From contig JAISVH010000055.1 in assembly GCA_031271685.1 (NCBI GenBank), forward strand, positions 1-37,141: a stretch of 37,141 bases of DNA, in the 5' to 3' direction. The number at the start of each line of letters is the position of its first letter. Positions within the stretch are counted from its first letter, which is position 1. Positions 7,657 to 15,595 of the stretch are shown here, piece by piece. The DNA is from Eubacterium sp. GTDB lineage: Bacteria; Bacillota; Clostridia; Oscillospirales; Ruminococcaceae. Under the pieces are notes generated by a model. It ran no database searches and was not told where the DNA came from. It was given only the letters and a program-made list of their open reading frames with translations. The translations under genes were made by a program, and so were the position numbers.

Positions 7657-8964
7657 TTATTTTATTTTTGCCTTGCTTATTGAGCCTGTAGCATCAGGCT
7701 TTTGCTTTATCACATAGTTGATCTGCCCATCGTTTATAGTCATACCATAAATATAGCCGTTTGCGTTTTTAGGGGTCAATATTTTTATCACTTTACCGCC
7801 TTTTGAATCAAATGCGTAAATTGACTTGCTATCATTAAAATATAACCTTTCGTTATATACGGCAATGCTTGAATAATTCCCGTTCCACCAAGACTTTGTC
7901 CGAGAATCTTCCGTGCCCCAAATAAACCAGGTAGAGTTGATTTGATGTATCTTATCAAGCGTATTTTTACTGAAACTATACCGATAAATATCAGCAAACG
8001 TTGAATAATAAGGTATATTTTTATCAAAATCCGGTTTTTTAAAATTTTCATCATATGAAGGGCTAGCTTTGTCAAGCATAATGAAGTACCAATAACTGCC
8101 AAGCTTTACCATTCCGCTTTCAATTTCTCTTAAAAACAATTTATCATAAGCGGTATTTTTTGCGGCAGGCAAACCATTCGTATCCCAATTACGGTGTTTC
8201 ATTTCTGATTTTTTTAATGCCGTGTCAGATAACATAAAATGATTATGACTCGCATGTCCGTGCATATCGGTCTTTCCCAACATAACAGGATCATCGCTGG
8301 TAACGTCCACATGATACCAATAATTGCCTATTTTAACATAATTCCATGCATGATTCATAGCCCGGCTGTTTAACATAATGCTTTCAATGCCGCAAAGCTT
8401 TAAAAGATGGATATATGCCAACGAATATCCTTGACACACCGCAATGCCGTCAACTAACGCGTCATAAGCCGTGCGGCTGTCGTCGGTCGGCTTTTTAATG
8501 TCATATTTTACATTAAGTATTAAATAATCATGAAGCGCAAGAGCTTTTTCAAAATCAGACATTGAAGGAGTAACTGCTTTTAGCGCTTTTGACGAAGCCG
8601 CGTCAAACAATTTTTTCTTGTTTTTGTAGTCAGTCTTTTTTATGGTATAATCAATACCTTTTAACTTGCATAAGCTCCTGTCTGAAGCAAAGCTTGCCTC
8701 TATTTGAGTTGAAACAAAAAAAATCTCAGGATTTTTTTCTAAAACCCCAATAAATTCATTCATACTGGTTTTCATATCCCAATTGTTGTGTCTAACATAA
8801 TCTGTAATGTCAATTTCAGCTTCAAAATTTTCAAGATGTCGTATAATATATTCATCGAATGTTAAGTTTGTATTTTCGGATGCAACGGCCAAAACGCTAA
8901 GGTGTCCCACCGCAATACAGAACGCCAAAGCAAAAGCCGAAATCTTTTTAATCATAAAGCTCAT
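7657..8964 (-). CDS. secreted transglutaminase-like protein, paralogue without Ig domain
   Basis: 435 residues with a hydrophobic signal sequence (residues 1-27, ending VLAVASE). The transglutaminase triad is intact: Cys in IAVCQGYSLAY, His in AMNHAWNYVKIG, Asp in WYHVDVTSDDP. The middle region parallels the neighbouring gene closely (WFIWGTED...YLYFND-like and GYIYGMTIND), and the protein ends shortly after, with no Big_2 domain. It is transcribed first of the pair from a good promoter (8988-9016), and the 49-base gap suggests both are on one transcript. GGGAGATG precedes the ATG. Likely a gene duplication followed by gain or loss of the surface-binding domain. Confidence 0.87.
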   Translation of the reverse strand: MSFMIKKISAFALAFCIAVGHLSVLAVASENTNLTFDEYIIRHLENFEAEIDITDYVRHNNWDMKTSMNEFIGVLEKNPEIFFVSTQIEASFASDRSLCKLKGIDYTIKKTDYKNKKKLFDAASSKALKAVTPSMSDFEKALALHDYLILNVKYDIKKPTDDSRTAYDALVDGIAVCQGYSLAYIHLLKLCGIESIMLNSRAMNHAWNYVKIGNYWYHVDVTSDDPVMLGKTDMHGHASHNHFMLSDTALKKSEMKHRNWDTNGLPAAKNTAYDKLFLREIESGMVKLGSYWYFIMLDKASPSYDENFKKPDFDKNIPYYSTFADIYRYSFSKNTLDKIHQINSTWFIWGTEDSRTKSWWNGNYSSIAVYNERLYFNDSKSIYAFDSKGGKVIKILTPKNANGYIYGMTINDGQINYVIKQKPDATGSISKAKIK

Positions 8965-8987
8965 CTCCCATTGATTATTACAAGCTA

Positions 8988-9016
8988 ATTATAACACATA
9001 AAAACCTGATTTACAA
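8988..9016 (-). promoter_or_regulatory. sigma-A-type promoter of the transglutaminase pair
   Basis: Minus strand TTGTAA (9011-9016), 17-base spacer and TATAAT (8988-8993), with an extended TG one base before the -10. The start codon is about 24 bases downstream. Confidence 0.8.
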
Positions 9017-9114
9017 TAGATTTAGATGAATTTTCACCAATTCTTCATTTAAATATTTATTCAAAAATAGCAAAAAATACTAAAAATAAATTATACTATT
9101 AAATATTAACACGG

Positions 9115-10113
9115 TTATAATTTATGGCTTGCCACGGCATTTAATTCATTTCCTGCGATATTTCCCGCCAAAAATTCATAAAAACCCTGGCAGCCTATCA
9201 TGGCGGCATTGTCACCGCAAAACTCCGGCGCCGGATAATAAAAATCCATATCCAGCATTTTTGCCTTTTGCTCAAGCATGTCACGTAAAAGACTATTCGC
9301 GGCAACACCTCCGGCCAGAACAATTTTTTTATATCCATATCGCTCGGCTGCGGATATAAACTTTTCGCTCAAAATACAGCAAACGGTATATTGAAAACTT
9401 GCAGCCAACGAAGATATATCAAGCTCTCCATTTCTTTGCTTAATATTGTGAATAAGGTTAATCGCGGCGGTTTTAAGTCCCGAAAAGCTGAAATCATACT
9501 TATTTGAGGTTTTTGGAAAGGGAAACTTATATTTTTTAGGATCTCCCCCAAGCGAAGCCTTTTCAATATAAACGCCTCCCGGATAAGGCAGGCCCATCGC
9601 CCGGGCCGCCTTATCAAAGGCCTCTCCTGCCGCGTCATCGATAGTTTGCCCAACGGGGTTGAAGTTTGTGTAATCTTTGACCTCAACAATACTGCTGTGC
9701 CCTCCTGAAGCAACCAATGCCAAAAAAGGCGGCTCAAGTTTTTTGTGAGTGATGTAATTTGCCGCGACATGCCCTTTTATGTGATGAACGGGAATCAGCG
9801 GTTTTCCTATGCCCATCGCTATTCCCTTGGCAAAATTAACACCAACTAACAATGCGCCGATAAGCCCCGGCGCAAAGGTCACGGCAACTGCATCTATCTG
9901 TGCAAGCTTAAACCCGGCAATTTTAAGCGCCTGATCACACACGCCAACAATGCTTTCACAGTGCAGGCGCGAAGCCATTTCCGGCACCACTCCCCCATAA
10001 AGACTATGTTTGTCAAGCTGTGACGCAACTATGTTAGAAAGCACTAATCTACCATTCTCTAACACCGCGCACGACGTTTCGTCGCATGACGATTCGATTG
10101 AAAAAATTTTCAT
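9115..10113 (-). CDS. tsaD: tRNA N6-adenosine threonylcarbamoyltransferase
   Basis: Transfers the threonylcarbamoyl group to A37 of ANN-decoding tRNAs, working with TsaB, TsaE and TsaC (none in the window). 332 residues, normal for the family. Motifs: IESSCDETSCAVLE at residues 6-19, the metal-binding HIKGH at 111-115, LVASGGHSSIVEV, DDAAGEAFDKAAR, and the glycine-rich VLAGGVAANSLLR near the C-terminus. The ATG overlaps the rsmA stop (ATGA), so it is translationally coupled and last in a run of genes reading leftward. No clear terminator follows it in the 150 bases before the next gene. Confidence 0.97.
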   Translation of the reverse strand: MKIFSIESSCDETSCAVLENGRLVLSNIVASQLDKHSLYGGVVPEMASRLHCESIVGVCDQALKIAGFKLAQIDAVAVTFAPGLIGALLVGVNFAKGIAMGIGKPLIPVHHIKGHVAANYITHKKLEPPFLALVASGGHSSIVEVKDYTNFNPVGQTIDDAAGEAFDKAARAMGLPYPGGVYIEKASLGGDPKKYKFPFPKTSNKYDFSFSGLKTAAINLIHNIKQRNGELDISSLAASFQYTVCCILSEKFISAAERYGYKKIVLAGGVAANSLLRDMLEQKAKMLDMDFYYPAPEFCGDNAAMIGCQGFYEFLAGNIAGNELNAVASHKL

Positions 10114-10970
10114 AAATTTCCGCCTATTGCCTCGTTTAAAGCTATAAATTTATCTAAGGACAGCTCCTCTGCCCGCGCGCGCGAGCTTATTCCGCATTTT
10201 TCCAATATATCTCGAGCTTTATCTTTTGAAATATGAAATTCTACCGACAGCGGATTTATAATCTGCTTTCTGCGCTGCGAAAAAACTGATTTCACTATCC
10301 TGAAAAAACGGATTTTATCAATCTCGTTTAAATTGTATTTCTTGTCTACTATTATTCTTATGACAGTGCTGTCCACATTAGGCGAAGGCATAAATTTCCC
10401 GCGGCCTACGCCGAAAAGCTTTTCCGGCGTTCCGTAATATCTAATGGCAATGCTTATTGCCCCGCACTCGCGTGTGCCCGGCAATGCGGTGATCCGATCG
10501 GCCGCCTCTTTTTGCACCATGACTGTTATTGACTTAAGCGGCAGATCTTCGTCTAAAAGTCTCATAATGACCGGAGACGTGATATAATAAGGCAAATTGG
10601 CACAACAAACAGCGTCAAGGCCCTCAAACCCTGCCGTGATCAGCTCTTTAAGATTTATTGCCATAATGTCGGCATAAATTATTTCAACGTTGTCAAAGCC
10701 CGCAAGAGTTTCATCTAAAATAGGTTTAAGTCCTTTATCTATCTCCAATACGATAACTTTTTTATAACGAAGCGCCAATTCTTTTGTTAGCACGCCAATC
10801 CCCGCGCCAATTTCAAGCACGCCCGTATTCTCAGGGCTAGTACTTCCCAGTTCAGCTATTTTCGGACATACATGCGGATTTATCAAAAAATTTTGACCGA
10901 GCGCTCCGCTAAAAGAAAAACCGTGTTTTTCCATCAGAAATCTTACTGTCCTTATGTCAGTCAGATCCAT
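10110..10970 (-). CDS. rsmA: 16S rRNA (adenine1518-N6/adenine1519-N6)-dimethyltransferase
   Basis: Dimethylates two adjacent adenines in the 3' hairpin of 16S rRNA (KsgA family). From the ATG at 10970 it has 286 residues, matching the family; frame continues further upstream but that stretch lies inside the GNAT gene and is not needed. Motifs: GALGQNFLINPHVC near residue 22, the SAM-binding VLEIGAGIGVLTKELA near 51, catalytic NLPYYITSP near 120, and SVFSQRRKQI in the C-terminal domain. The start overlaps the GNAT stop by 14 bases and the stop overlaps tsaD by 4, so the three genes are translationally coupled. Confidence 0.95.
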   Translation of the reverse strand: MDLTDIRTVRFLMEKHGFSFSGALGQNFLINPHVCPKIAELGSTSPENTGVLEIGAGIGVLTKELALRYKKVIVLEIDKGLKPILDETLAGFDNVEIIYADIMAINLKELITAGFEGLDAVCCANLPYYITSPVIMRLLDEDLPLKSITVMVQKEAADRITALPGTRECGAISIAIRYYGTPEKLFGVGRGKFMPSPNVDSTVIRIIVDKKYNLNEIDKIRFFRIVKSVFSQRRKQIINPLSVEFHISKDKARDILEKCGISSRARAEELSLDKFIALNEAIGGNL

Positions 10971-11514
10971 TTTTATACCATTCTTCCCGAGTAATATCCA
11001 TATGAATAATATCGTGATAAAGGTTATTAAGATAATAAGCCCCTCGGCGCCGACCGAATTCCCGAAAACCCAACTTTTCATATAAAGCCTTTGCCGTTTT
11101 ATTAAACGGCAAAACCTTAAGCATAACATTATTAAGATTTAGAACACCGAAACAATATTCTAGCATCAGTTTAAGAGCCTCTCCGCCATATCCCTTTCCC
11201 CTGTCTTCAGATTCACCGATAAATATTCCCACCGTCGCCACACGATTTATATGGCAAAGCTCTTCAAGACCCACGTGTCCTACCAAACGGTTGTCTTCAA
11301 GGGTCACTATGGAATATTGACAGCCGCCGTTTTCCAGTTCTGACTCTATCCATTTTTTTTCAGAAAATGAACTGTTTTGATAGTGACTAGTGGCTAGATT
11401 ATCGGTTACCGCCCGATCGTTAAGCCACTTTGTATAACTTTCGACGGTTTTATCATTCGCCGATACCGGAGAAAGAAAAACCTTTTTACCGGTCATTTTT
11501 TTGTAGTAACTCAT
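10957..11514 (-). CDS. GNAT family N-acetyltransferase
   Basis: 185 residues of the RimJ/RimL-like acetyltransferase group. The acetyl-CoA pyrophosphate-binding motif A reads VGIFIGESEDRGKGYGGEAL (about residues 94-113) with R/GxGxG spacing, followed by LNNVMLKVLPFNKTAKALYE and KLGFREFGRRRGAYYL, typical of motif B. The acceptor may be a protein N-terminus, an aminoglycoside-like compound or another amine; the sequence does not decide. It has its own promoter (11541-11569) and leads rsmA and tsaD. Confidence 0.85.
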   Translation of the reverse strand: MSYYKKMTGKKVFLSPVSANDKTVESYTKWLNDRAVTDNLATSHYQNSSFSEKKWIESELENGGCQYSIVTLEDNRLVGHVGLEELCHINRVATVGIFIGESEDRGKGYGGEALKLMLEYCFGVLNLNNVMLKVLPFNKTAKALYEKLGFREFGRRRGAYYLNNLYHDIIHMDITREEWYKNGSD

Positions 11515-11540
11515 ATTTGCCCCGCAGATATAAAATTATT

Positions 11541-11569
11541 TATATATTTCTATTGTTTGGATTTGTCAA
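11541..11569 (-). promoter_or_regulatory. sigma-A-type promoter of GNAT-rsmA-tsaD
   Basis: Minus strand TTGACA (11564-11569), 17-base spacer and TATATA (11541-11546). The -35 hexamer contains the ruvX stop codon (11566-11568), so the promoter is embedded at the end of the upstream gene. Confidence 0.7.
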
Positions 11570-11997
11570 GTTGATTTTTCCCCTTTATTTCGTCTATATC
11601 CCAAATATCCTTCAAGAATTACTGCGGCAGCCACCGCGTCTACTGTTTCTCTGCGCTTTTTCCCACGCCGGTTAAGCTCGTTCATGATATTATTCGCGCT
11701 AACGGTGGTCGAGCGTTCGTCCCACATGCTTACCGGAACATTTACAAGTTCTCTCAATTTTTCAGCAAACAGCTCACATTTTTGGCTTCTCGGCCCTCGG
11801 CTCCCATTCATATTTATTGGATTTCCAACCACAACCTCGCCCGCTTCGTATTCTTTTACGGCAGCCGCAACTTGTTCAGCGCACCGCTCAAATTGCTTTT
11901 CGTGTATTACACCCACCGGGCTAGCTATGGTCTCAGTCCTGTCACACACCGCTAAACCCGTATGGCTGTCGCCATAATCTACCGAAATTATTTTCAT
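11566..11997 (-). CDS. ruvX: putative pre-16S rRNA nuclease / Holliday junction resolvase-like YqgF
   Basis: 143 residues, the usual length for the RNase H-like YqgF/RuvX family. The N-terminal MKIISVDYGDSHTGLAVCD carries the first catalytic Asp (residue 7). VVGNPINMNGSRGPRS and MWDERSTTVSANNIM match the conserved second and third blocks, and the last acidic residue lies in VDAVAAAVILEGYL. The family matures the 5' end of 16S rRNA in E. coli. It starts 2 bases after the MoxR stop, with GGAG inside that gene. Confidence 0.93.
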   Translation of the reverse strand: MKIISVDYGDSHTGLAVCDRTETIASPVGVIHEKQFERCAEQVAAAVKEYEAGEVVVGNPINMNGSRGPRSQKCELFAEKLRELVNVPVSMWDERSTTVSANNIMNELNRRGKKRRETVDAVAAAVILEGYLGYRRNKGEKST

Positions 11998-11999
11998 AA

Positions 12000-12965
12000 T
12001 TATTTATTTTCTCCAAAAAAATTGTCAATATCTTCTGTCGGGACCGGGACCTCGCTTAAAATCTCGTTTACCAACCTGAGGGCTTCTCTTCGTGAACCAT
12101 ATCCCTTAAGGATAAGTCTATGCGCCATGCCAAAGGGCGCAATTGTTTTTATATCATCCGGAGTAACGAAATTTCTACCTTTTATTCCGGCAAAAGCTTG
12201 CGCTATACGCTTTACCGCGATAAGCCCACGAGTGCTTAATCCCAGACGGATTTGCTCATGACTTCGAGTTTTTTCGCCTAGCAAAACTATATAATTAAGC
12301 AAATCATCTGATATCCTTATTTGTTCTGTTGAATCAGAAGCTTTGATAAGCTCTTCAGGTGTTATTATCGCGGTCAAGTCATCAACGGGATGGTGAAACT
12401 TTGATTTTTCCAATATCTCAAACTCCGATCCGGCATCAGGGTATCCTAACGAAAGCTCAATTAGGAAACGATCTAACTGGGCTTCGGGGAGTGGATAAAC
12501 ACCGCCGGTTTCGATAGGGTTTTGCGTGGCCAAAACAACAAACGGAGGAGAAAGCGCAAAGGTTTGCCCATCTATGGTCACCTGGCGTTCCCCCATACAT
12601 TCAAGCAAGGCCGACTGAGTTCTTGGGGTGGCTCGATTTATTTCATCGCCCAAAAGTATATTGGTGAATACGGCACCTTTTTTAAGGGAAAAATCGCCGG
12701 TTTTAAAATTATAAATATGGACTCCGGTGATATCGCCTGGTAGCAGGTCAGGCGTAAACTGGATGCGCTTGAACTCACAGCTCACGCTTTTTGCGATTGC
12801 CTTTGCCAACACCGTTTTGCCGGTTCCCGGCATATCTTCAATAAGTATATGACCCTTGGCTAGTATCGCCGATATGATAATGTCCAATTCGCCGTCTTTA
12901 CCTGTTATAACTTTTTTTAAATTGCTTTTTAGCTTGTCATAAACATTTTTTATCATGTCAGTCAT
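12000..12965 (-). CDS. MoxR-family AAA+ ATPase (copy 1)
   Basis: 321 residues. Walker A is EDMPGTGKTVLAKAIA near residue 43, Walker B and following are LLGDEINRATPRTQSALLE near 108, sensor 1 is VVLATQNPIE, and PLPEAQLDRFLIELSLGYP is the typical MoxR block. MoxR ATPases are thought to be chaperones that insert or activate partner proteins, commonly of the DUF58/VWA class. No DUF58 gene adjoins this copy; it is embedded between a DHH phosphoesterase (8-base overlap) and ruvX. It is clearly related to the MoxR at 17996-18955. The pairing with the DUF58 gene at 663-1793 is a hypothesis. Confidence 0.93.
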   Translation of the reverse strand: MTDMIKNVYDKLKSNLKKVITGKDGELDIIISAILAKGHILIEDMPGTGKTVLAKAIAKSVSCEFKRIQFTPDLLPGDITGVHIYNFKTGDFSLKKGAVFTNILLGDEINRATPRTQSALLECMGERQVTIDGQTFALSPPFVVLATQNPIETGGVYPLPEAQLDRFLIELSLGYPDAGSEFEILEKSKFHHPVDDLTAIITPEELIKASDSTEQIRISDDLLNYIVLLGEKTRSHEQIRLGLSTRGLIAVKRIAQAFAGIKGRNFVTPDDIKTIAPFGMAHRLILKGYGSRREALRLVNEILSEVPVPTEDIDNFFGENK

Positions 12966-13887
12966 TATAATATCTTTTGTAATTTACTAATTCGTCCAAC
13001 AATTTGGGGAGCTTTTCGGCTATTTCCCTGTCAGAAAACTGACACGTGCCAACGGCCTTGTGTCCGCCACCGCCGTATTTAAGCATAAGCCTTCCTACAT
13101 TTACTTTGCTTGTTCGGTTAATTATAGAATAGCCAACCGCAACGGAACAGCCCTGTCCCCCCTTTCCACTAACTATCCAAGCGGAAATATTCTGGTCGGG
13201 GTAAAGGCTGTAAATCAAAAAACGGTTACCGGTATAAATTGTTTCGGCTCCTCTTAGGTCAGTTATGACAACATCTCCGTCGATCCGAGTGTGTTCGGAC
13301 ACCATTTGCTTAAATAAGGTCGTTTGTTCGTTGTAAAGATCTATTCTCTCCAAGATATCCGGCATTGCGAGTATCTCTTTCGTGGTCATAGTACGGCAGC
13401 AAACAAGCAGCTTTTCCATCAACTGATAATTGCTGATGGTAAAATCACGAAAACGACCCAAACCCGTACGGGGATCCATTAAAAATCCTACTAAAACCCA
13501 GCCCGTTGGGCTTAAAATCTCCTCACGGGTAAGGTTTCCGGAATCGACCTTATCCACTGCCTCCATAAGATCGTCAAATTGGGGAAAACGCTCGCGCCCT
13601 CCGTAATATTCGTAGATTATACGGGCACAGCTTGGGGTGTTTCGGCTTTCACCCTTGTATTCACCCACTAAAGAAAGTCGCTCTGACTCGCTTGAATGAT
13701 GGTCAAACCATAAACCGCAGCCAGGAACATAAGGAACATTGGCCAACACATCGTTTTCAGTGACCGGAACCAATCCGTCTTGAATATCCTTTGGATGGGC
13801 GAAAGTGTACTCGCTCACAACCCCAGCCTCAAGCAAAAGCGCGCCGCAAGCCAAACCGTCAAAATCTGATCGGGTAATAAGCCGCAT
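12958..13887 (-). CDS. DHH-family phosphoesterase
   Basis: 309 residues from the ATG at 13887, which has a strong GGGGGA ribosome binding site. The metal-binding start is RLITRSDFDGLACGALLLE (Asp8 and Asp10), followed by LWFDHHSS (the DHH motif) and a C-terminal DHHA1-like GGGGHKAVGTCQFSD. Relatives cleave short oligonucleotides, pyrophosphate-type bonds or cyclic dinucleotides; which applies here cannot be told. The frame continues 54 codons upstream, but that part is translated from repeat copy B and the promoter, and is not genuine. It heads the run down to tsaD. Confidence 0.88.
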   Translation of the reverse strand: MRLITRSDFDGLACGALLLEAGVVSEYTFAHPKDIQDGLVPVTENDVLANVPYVPGCGLWFDHHSSESERLSLVGEYKGESRNTPSCARIIYEYYGGRERFPQFDDLMEAVDKVDSGNLTREEILSPTGWVLVGFLMDPRTGLGRFRDFTISNYQLMEKLLVCCRTMTTKEILAMPDILERIDLYNEQTTLFKQMVSEHTRIDGDVVITDLRGAETIYTGNRFLIYSLYPDQNISAWIVSGKGGQGCSVAVGYSIINRTSKVNVGRLMLKYGGGGHKAVGTCQFSDREIAEKLPKLLDELVNYKRYYND

Positions 13888-13934
13888 GTTTTTATCCCCC
13901 TTTTCTTTTATCTTTATATGATTTAATAATGTAT

Positions 13935-13963
13935 AGTATATCATAAACAAAGCGTAAATGCAA
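13935..13963 (-). promoter_or_regulatory. sigma-A-type promoter of the DHH-MoxR-ruvX run
   Basis: Minus strand TTGCAT (13958-13963), 17-base spacer and TATACT (13935-13940), 47 bases before the DHH start. It lies just inside repeat copy B, whose AAACATCTG edge is 20 bases further upstream. Confidence 0.75.
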
Positions 13964-13982
13964 CAATCGTATTTATAAAATT

Positions 13983-14085
13983 CAAACATCTGCGGCGGAG
14001 CCGCTTCCGGCGTTTTAACAAGCGTCAGCGGTGGATTGAAAATCACCAACCGCCTAAGAGACGGGGGACATCACCACGGTTATAG
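13983..14085 (+). repeat. dispersed repeat copy B (modules 1, 2 and 3)
   Basis: CAAACATCTGCGGCGGAGCC, then GTTTTAACAAGCGTCAGCGG, GGATTGAAAATCACC, and the third module ACCGCCTAAGAGACGGGGGA ending CACGGTTATA. Module 1 has the GCGGCggaGCCGC hairpin intact. The copy fills the gap between the tgpA-like stop (14093) and the DHH promoter. Confidence 0.85.
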
Positions 14086-14092
14086 TTATCAG

Positions 14093-15445
14093 CTATACGT
14101 TTGTAAGTACTGCCATCATTTTTATAAGTCTTTTAAAAGTTTTTTGGGATAACACGGAATGCTTATACAGCGCAATGACATATGCCGATAAGACTGCATA
14201 TTCTTCAGTGTTTGGCTCTTCTTTGCTGAATTCAAGCTTTTCCATTATTTCCGCCGTCCTTTTTGCGCCGGCAGTATAAAAAAGCTCGATTTTTCCGTCA
14301 ACCCGATCCGCAAAATCCAACGGCAACTCTGACGAAAACGGAATAAGACCTTCTGCTCTCCAAAGCGACGATATGAAGGCGGACGCTTTTTTGGCAGAGC
14401 TGAGATTTTTAATATTTTTAAAGTTTTTGAGCAGTCTATTTTCTTTTTTATATAAAGATATTATATATAACGCTAAAACTACAACAAGCAGCAAACAAAA
14501 CACTATTAACACGAAAACAAACATCGTTTTTAAATCAAATGCCGTATTTTCGTCAACGATTTCGGCGCTTCGCTCGTCAGTATCCATTTCATCAGGTTGT
14601 TCAGAATCAGGCAATTCAGGCTCAGAGGTTTCAAAAGGCTCTGCCGCCGCAGAAGACGATAACGAGGCCCGTTCCGCCTCTAAAAACACATCTTCGGTTA
14701 TAGGAGGCGTAGGATCAAACGGAACCCAACCTAAGTTTTTAAAATAAACCTCAACCCAAGCGTGGAGATCTCTCTCTGTCACAATATGCTGATAATACCC
14801 GTCGCTTGTTACGGTTCCGGAACCGTCGACGGCATAGCCTGTAACATATCGAGCCGGTATGCCCTCGCTTCTCAGGTATAGCGTAAGCGCCGTAGCGTAA
14901 AGCGCGCAATGCCCAGACTTCGTTTCATATAAAAAATTACCTAGCATTGTATTTTCTCCTGAAATATTGTCAGTGACCAGCGAATATTTATAACCGCTGC
15001 GAAAATATTGCGCCGCAGAATTTACAAGAGAAAAATTGTCACGCACATCGCCTGAAATTTTCTGTTCAGACCCTTCCGACTTTCTTATTTCAATTTCTCC
15101 AATTTCCGTATTAATTTCAGCTTCATAATATTTTAAACTCGCATTAATCTCCTGTTTTAGTCTTTCAATATTTGCTTTTTCAGAAGAGGGAACCCCTGTA
15201 TATATTCTGCCGATAAGTTCTTCATATTTATTTTTATTATTAAGATATTCACTAACGGTCATATCGAGATATTCAAAAGATGTGACCGCCATAAAGCCAC
15301 TGAATTCAGTCACTAGAGATTTGTCGTAAGGGTCGCCCGGGTCCGCGTATTCACTTCTTAAATGATCGTTTAAATAGGTTAGCTCTCTGCCGAAACTCGG
15401 GTTAGATTTTCTTAGGTTAAACGTTTGAAAAAAGTCGTTTTTCAT
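14093..15445 (-). CDS. C-terminal part of the split TgpA-like protein (transglutaminase + DUF4129-like)
   Basis: 450 residues from the first downstream ATG; the same frame is open from 15595. The transglutaminase triad is complete: Cys in SGHCALYATALTLYL, His in ERDLHAWVEVYF and Asp in WVPFDPTPP. A low-complexity acidic linker rich in Ser, Glu and Pro follows, then one membrane helix (FVFVLIVFCLLLVVVLALYI) and a helical cytoplasmic tail. No convincing ribosome binding site precedes the ATG at 15445, so independent translation is doubtful; without the upstream part it also lacks the anchoring helices that would place the catalytic domain outside. Confidence 0.7.
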   Translation of the reverse strand: MKNDFFQTFNLRKSNPSFGRELTYLNDHLRSEYADPGDPYDKSLVTEFSGFMAVTSFEYLDMTVSEYLNNKNKYEELIGRIYTGVPSSEKANIERLKQEINASLKYYEAEINTEIGEIEIRKSEGSEQKISGDVRDNFSLVNSAAQYFRSGYKYSLVTDNISGENTMLGNFLYETKSGHCALYATALTLYLRSEGIPARYVTGYAVDGSGTVTSDGYYQHIVTERDLHAWVEVYFKNLGWVPFDPTPPITEDVFLEAERASLSSSAAAEPFETSEPELPDSEQPDEMDTDERSAEIVDENTAFDLKTMFVFVLIVFCLLLVVVLALYIISLYKKENRLLKNFKNIKNLSSAKKASAFISSLWRAEGLIPFSSELPLDFADRVDGKIELFYTAGAKRTAEIMEKLEFSKEEPNTEEYAVLSAYVIALYKHSVLSQKTFKRLIKMMAVLTNV

Positions 15446-15595
15446 GGCCCGTTTTGAACGTAATACGGTGTCAAGATTATATATTATCGAATCATTTGTT
15501 TTGAAATCGGGTTGATACCCGCCGGCTGTAGTGAATATGACTTTGGTATTGAGCAGATATTCCAGATCAACATTTTCGGTAAAAACATATTTTTC

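Noticed and set aside
7788-8102. 104-residue minus-strand frame inside the second transglutaminase gene
   Set aside because: Out-of-frame shadow of a gene with clear domains.
10971-11129. 53-codon upstream extension of rsmA
   Set aside because: It lies inside the GNAT gene in another frame; the ATG at 10970 gives the normal family length.
13888-14049. 54-codon upstream extension of the DHH phosphoesterase
   Set aside because: It is translated from repeat B and the promoter (giving TPEAAPPQMF); the ATG at 13887 has a strong ribosome binding site and starts right at the metal-binding motif.
13983-14085. Integron attC-like sites
   Set aside because: The modules form hairpins but lack paired core sites at cassette boundaries, the intervening genes are ordinary operons, and there is no integrase.
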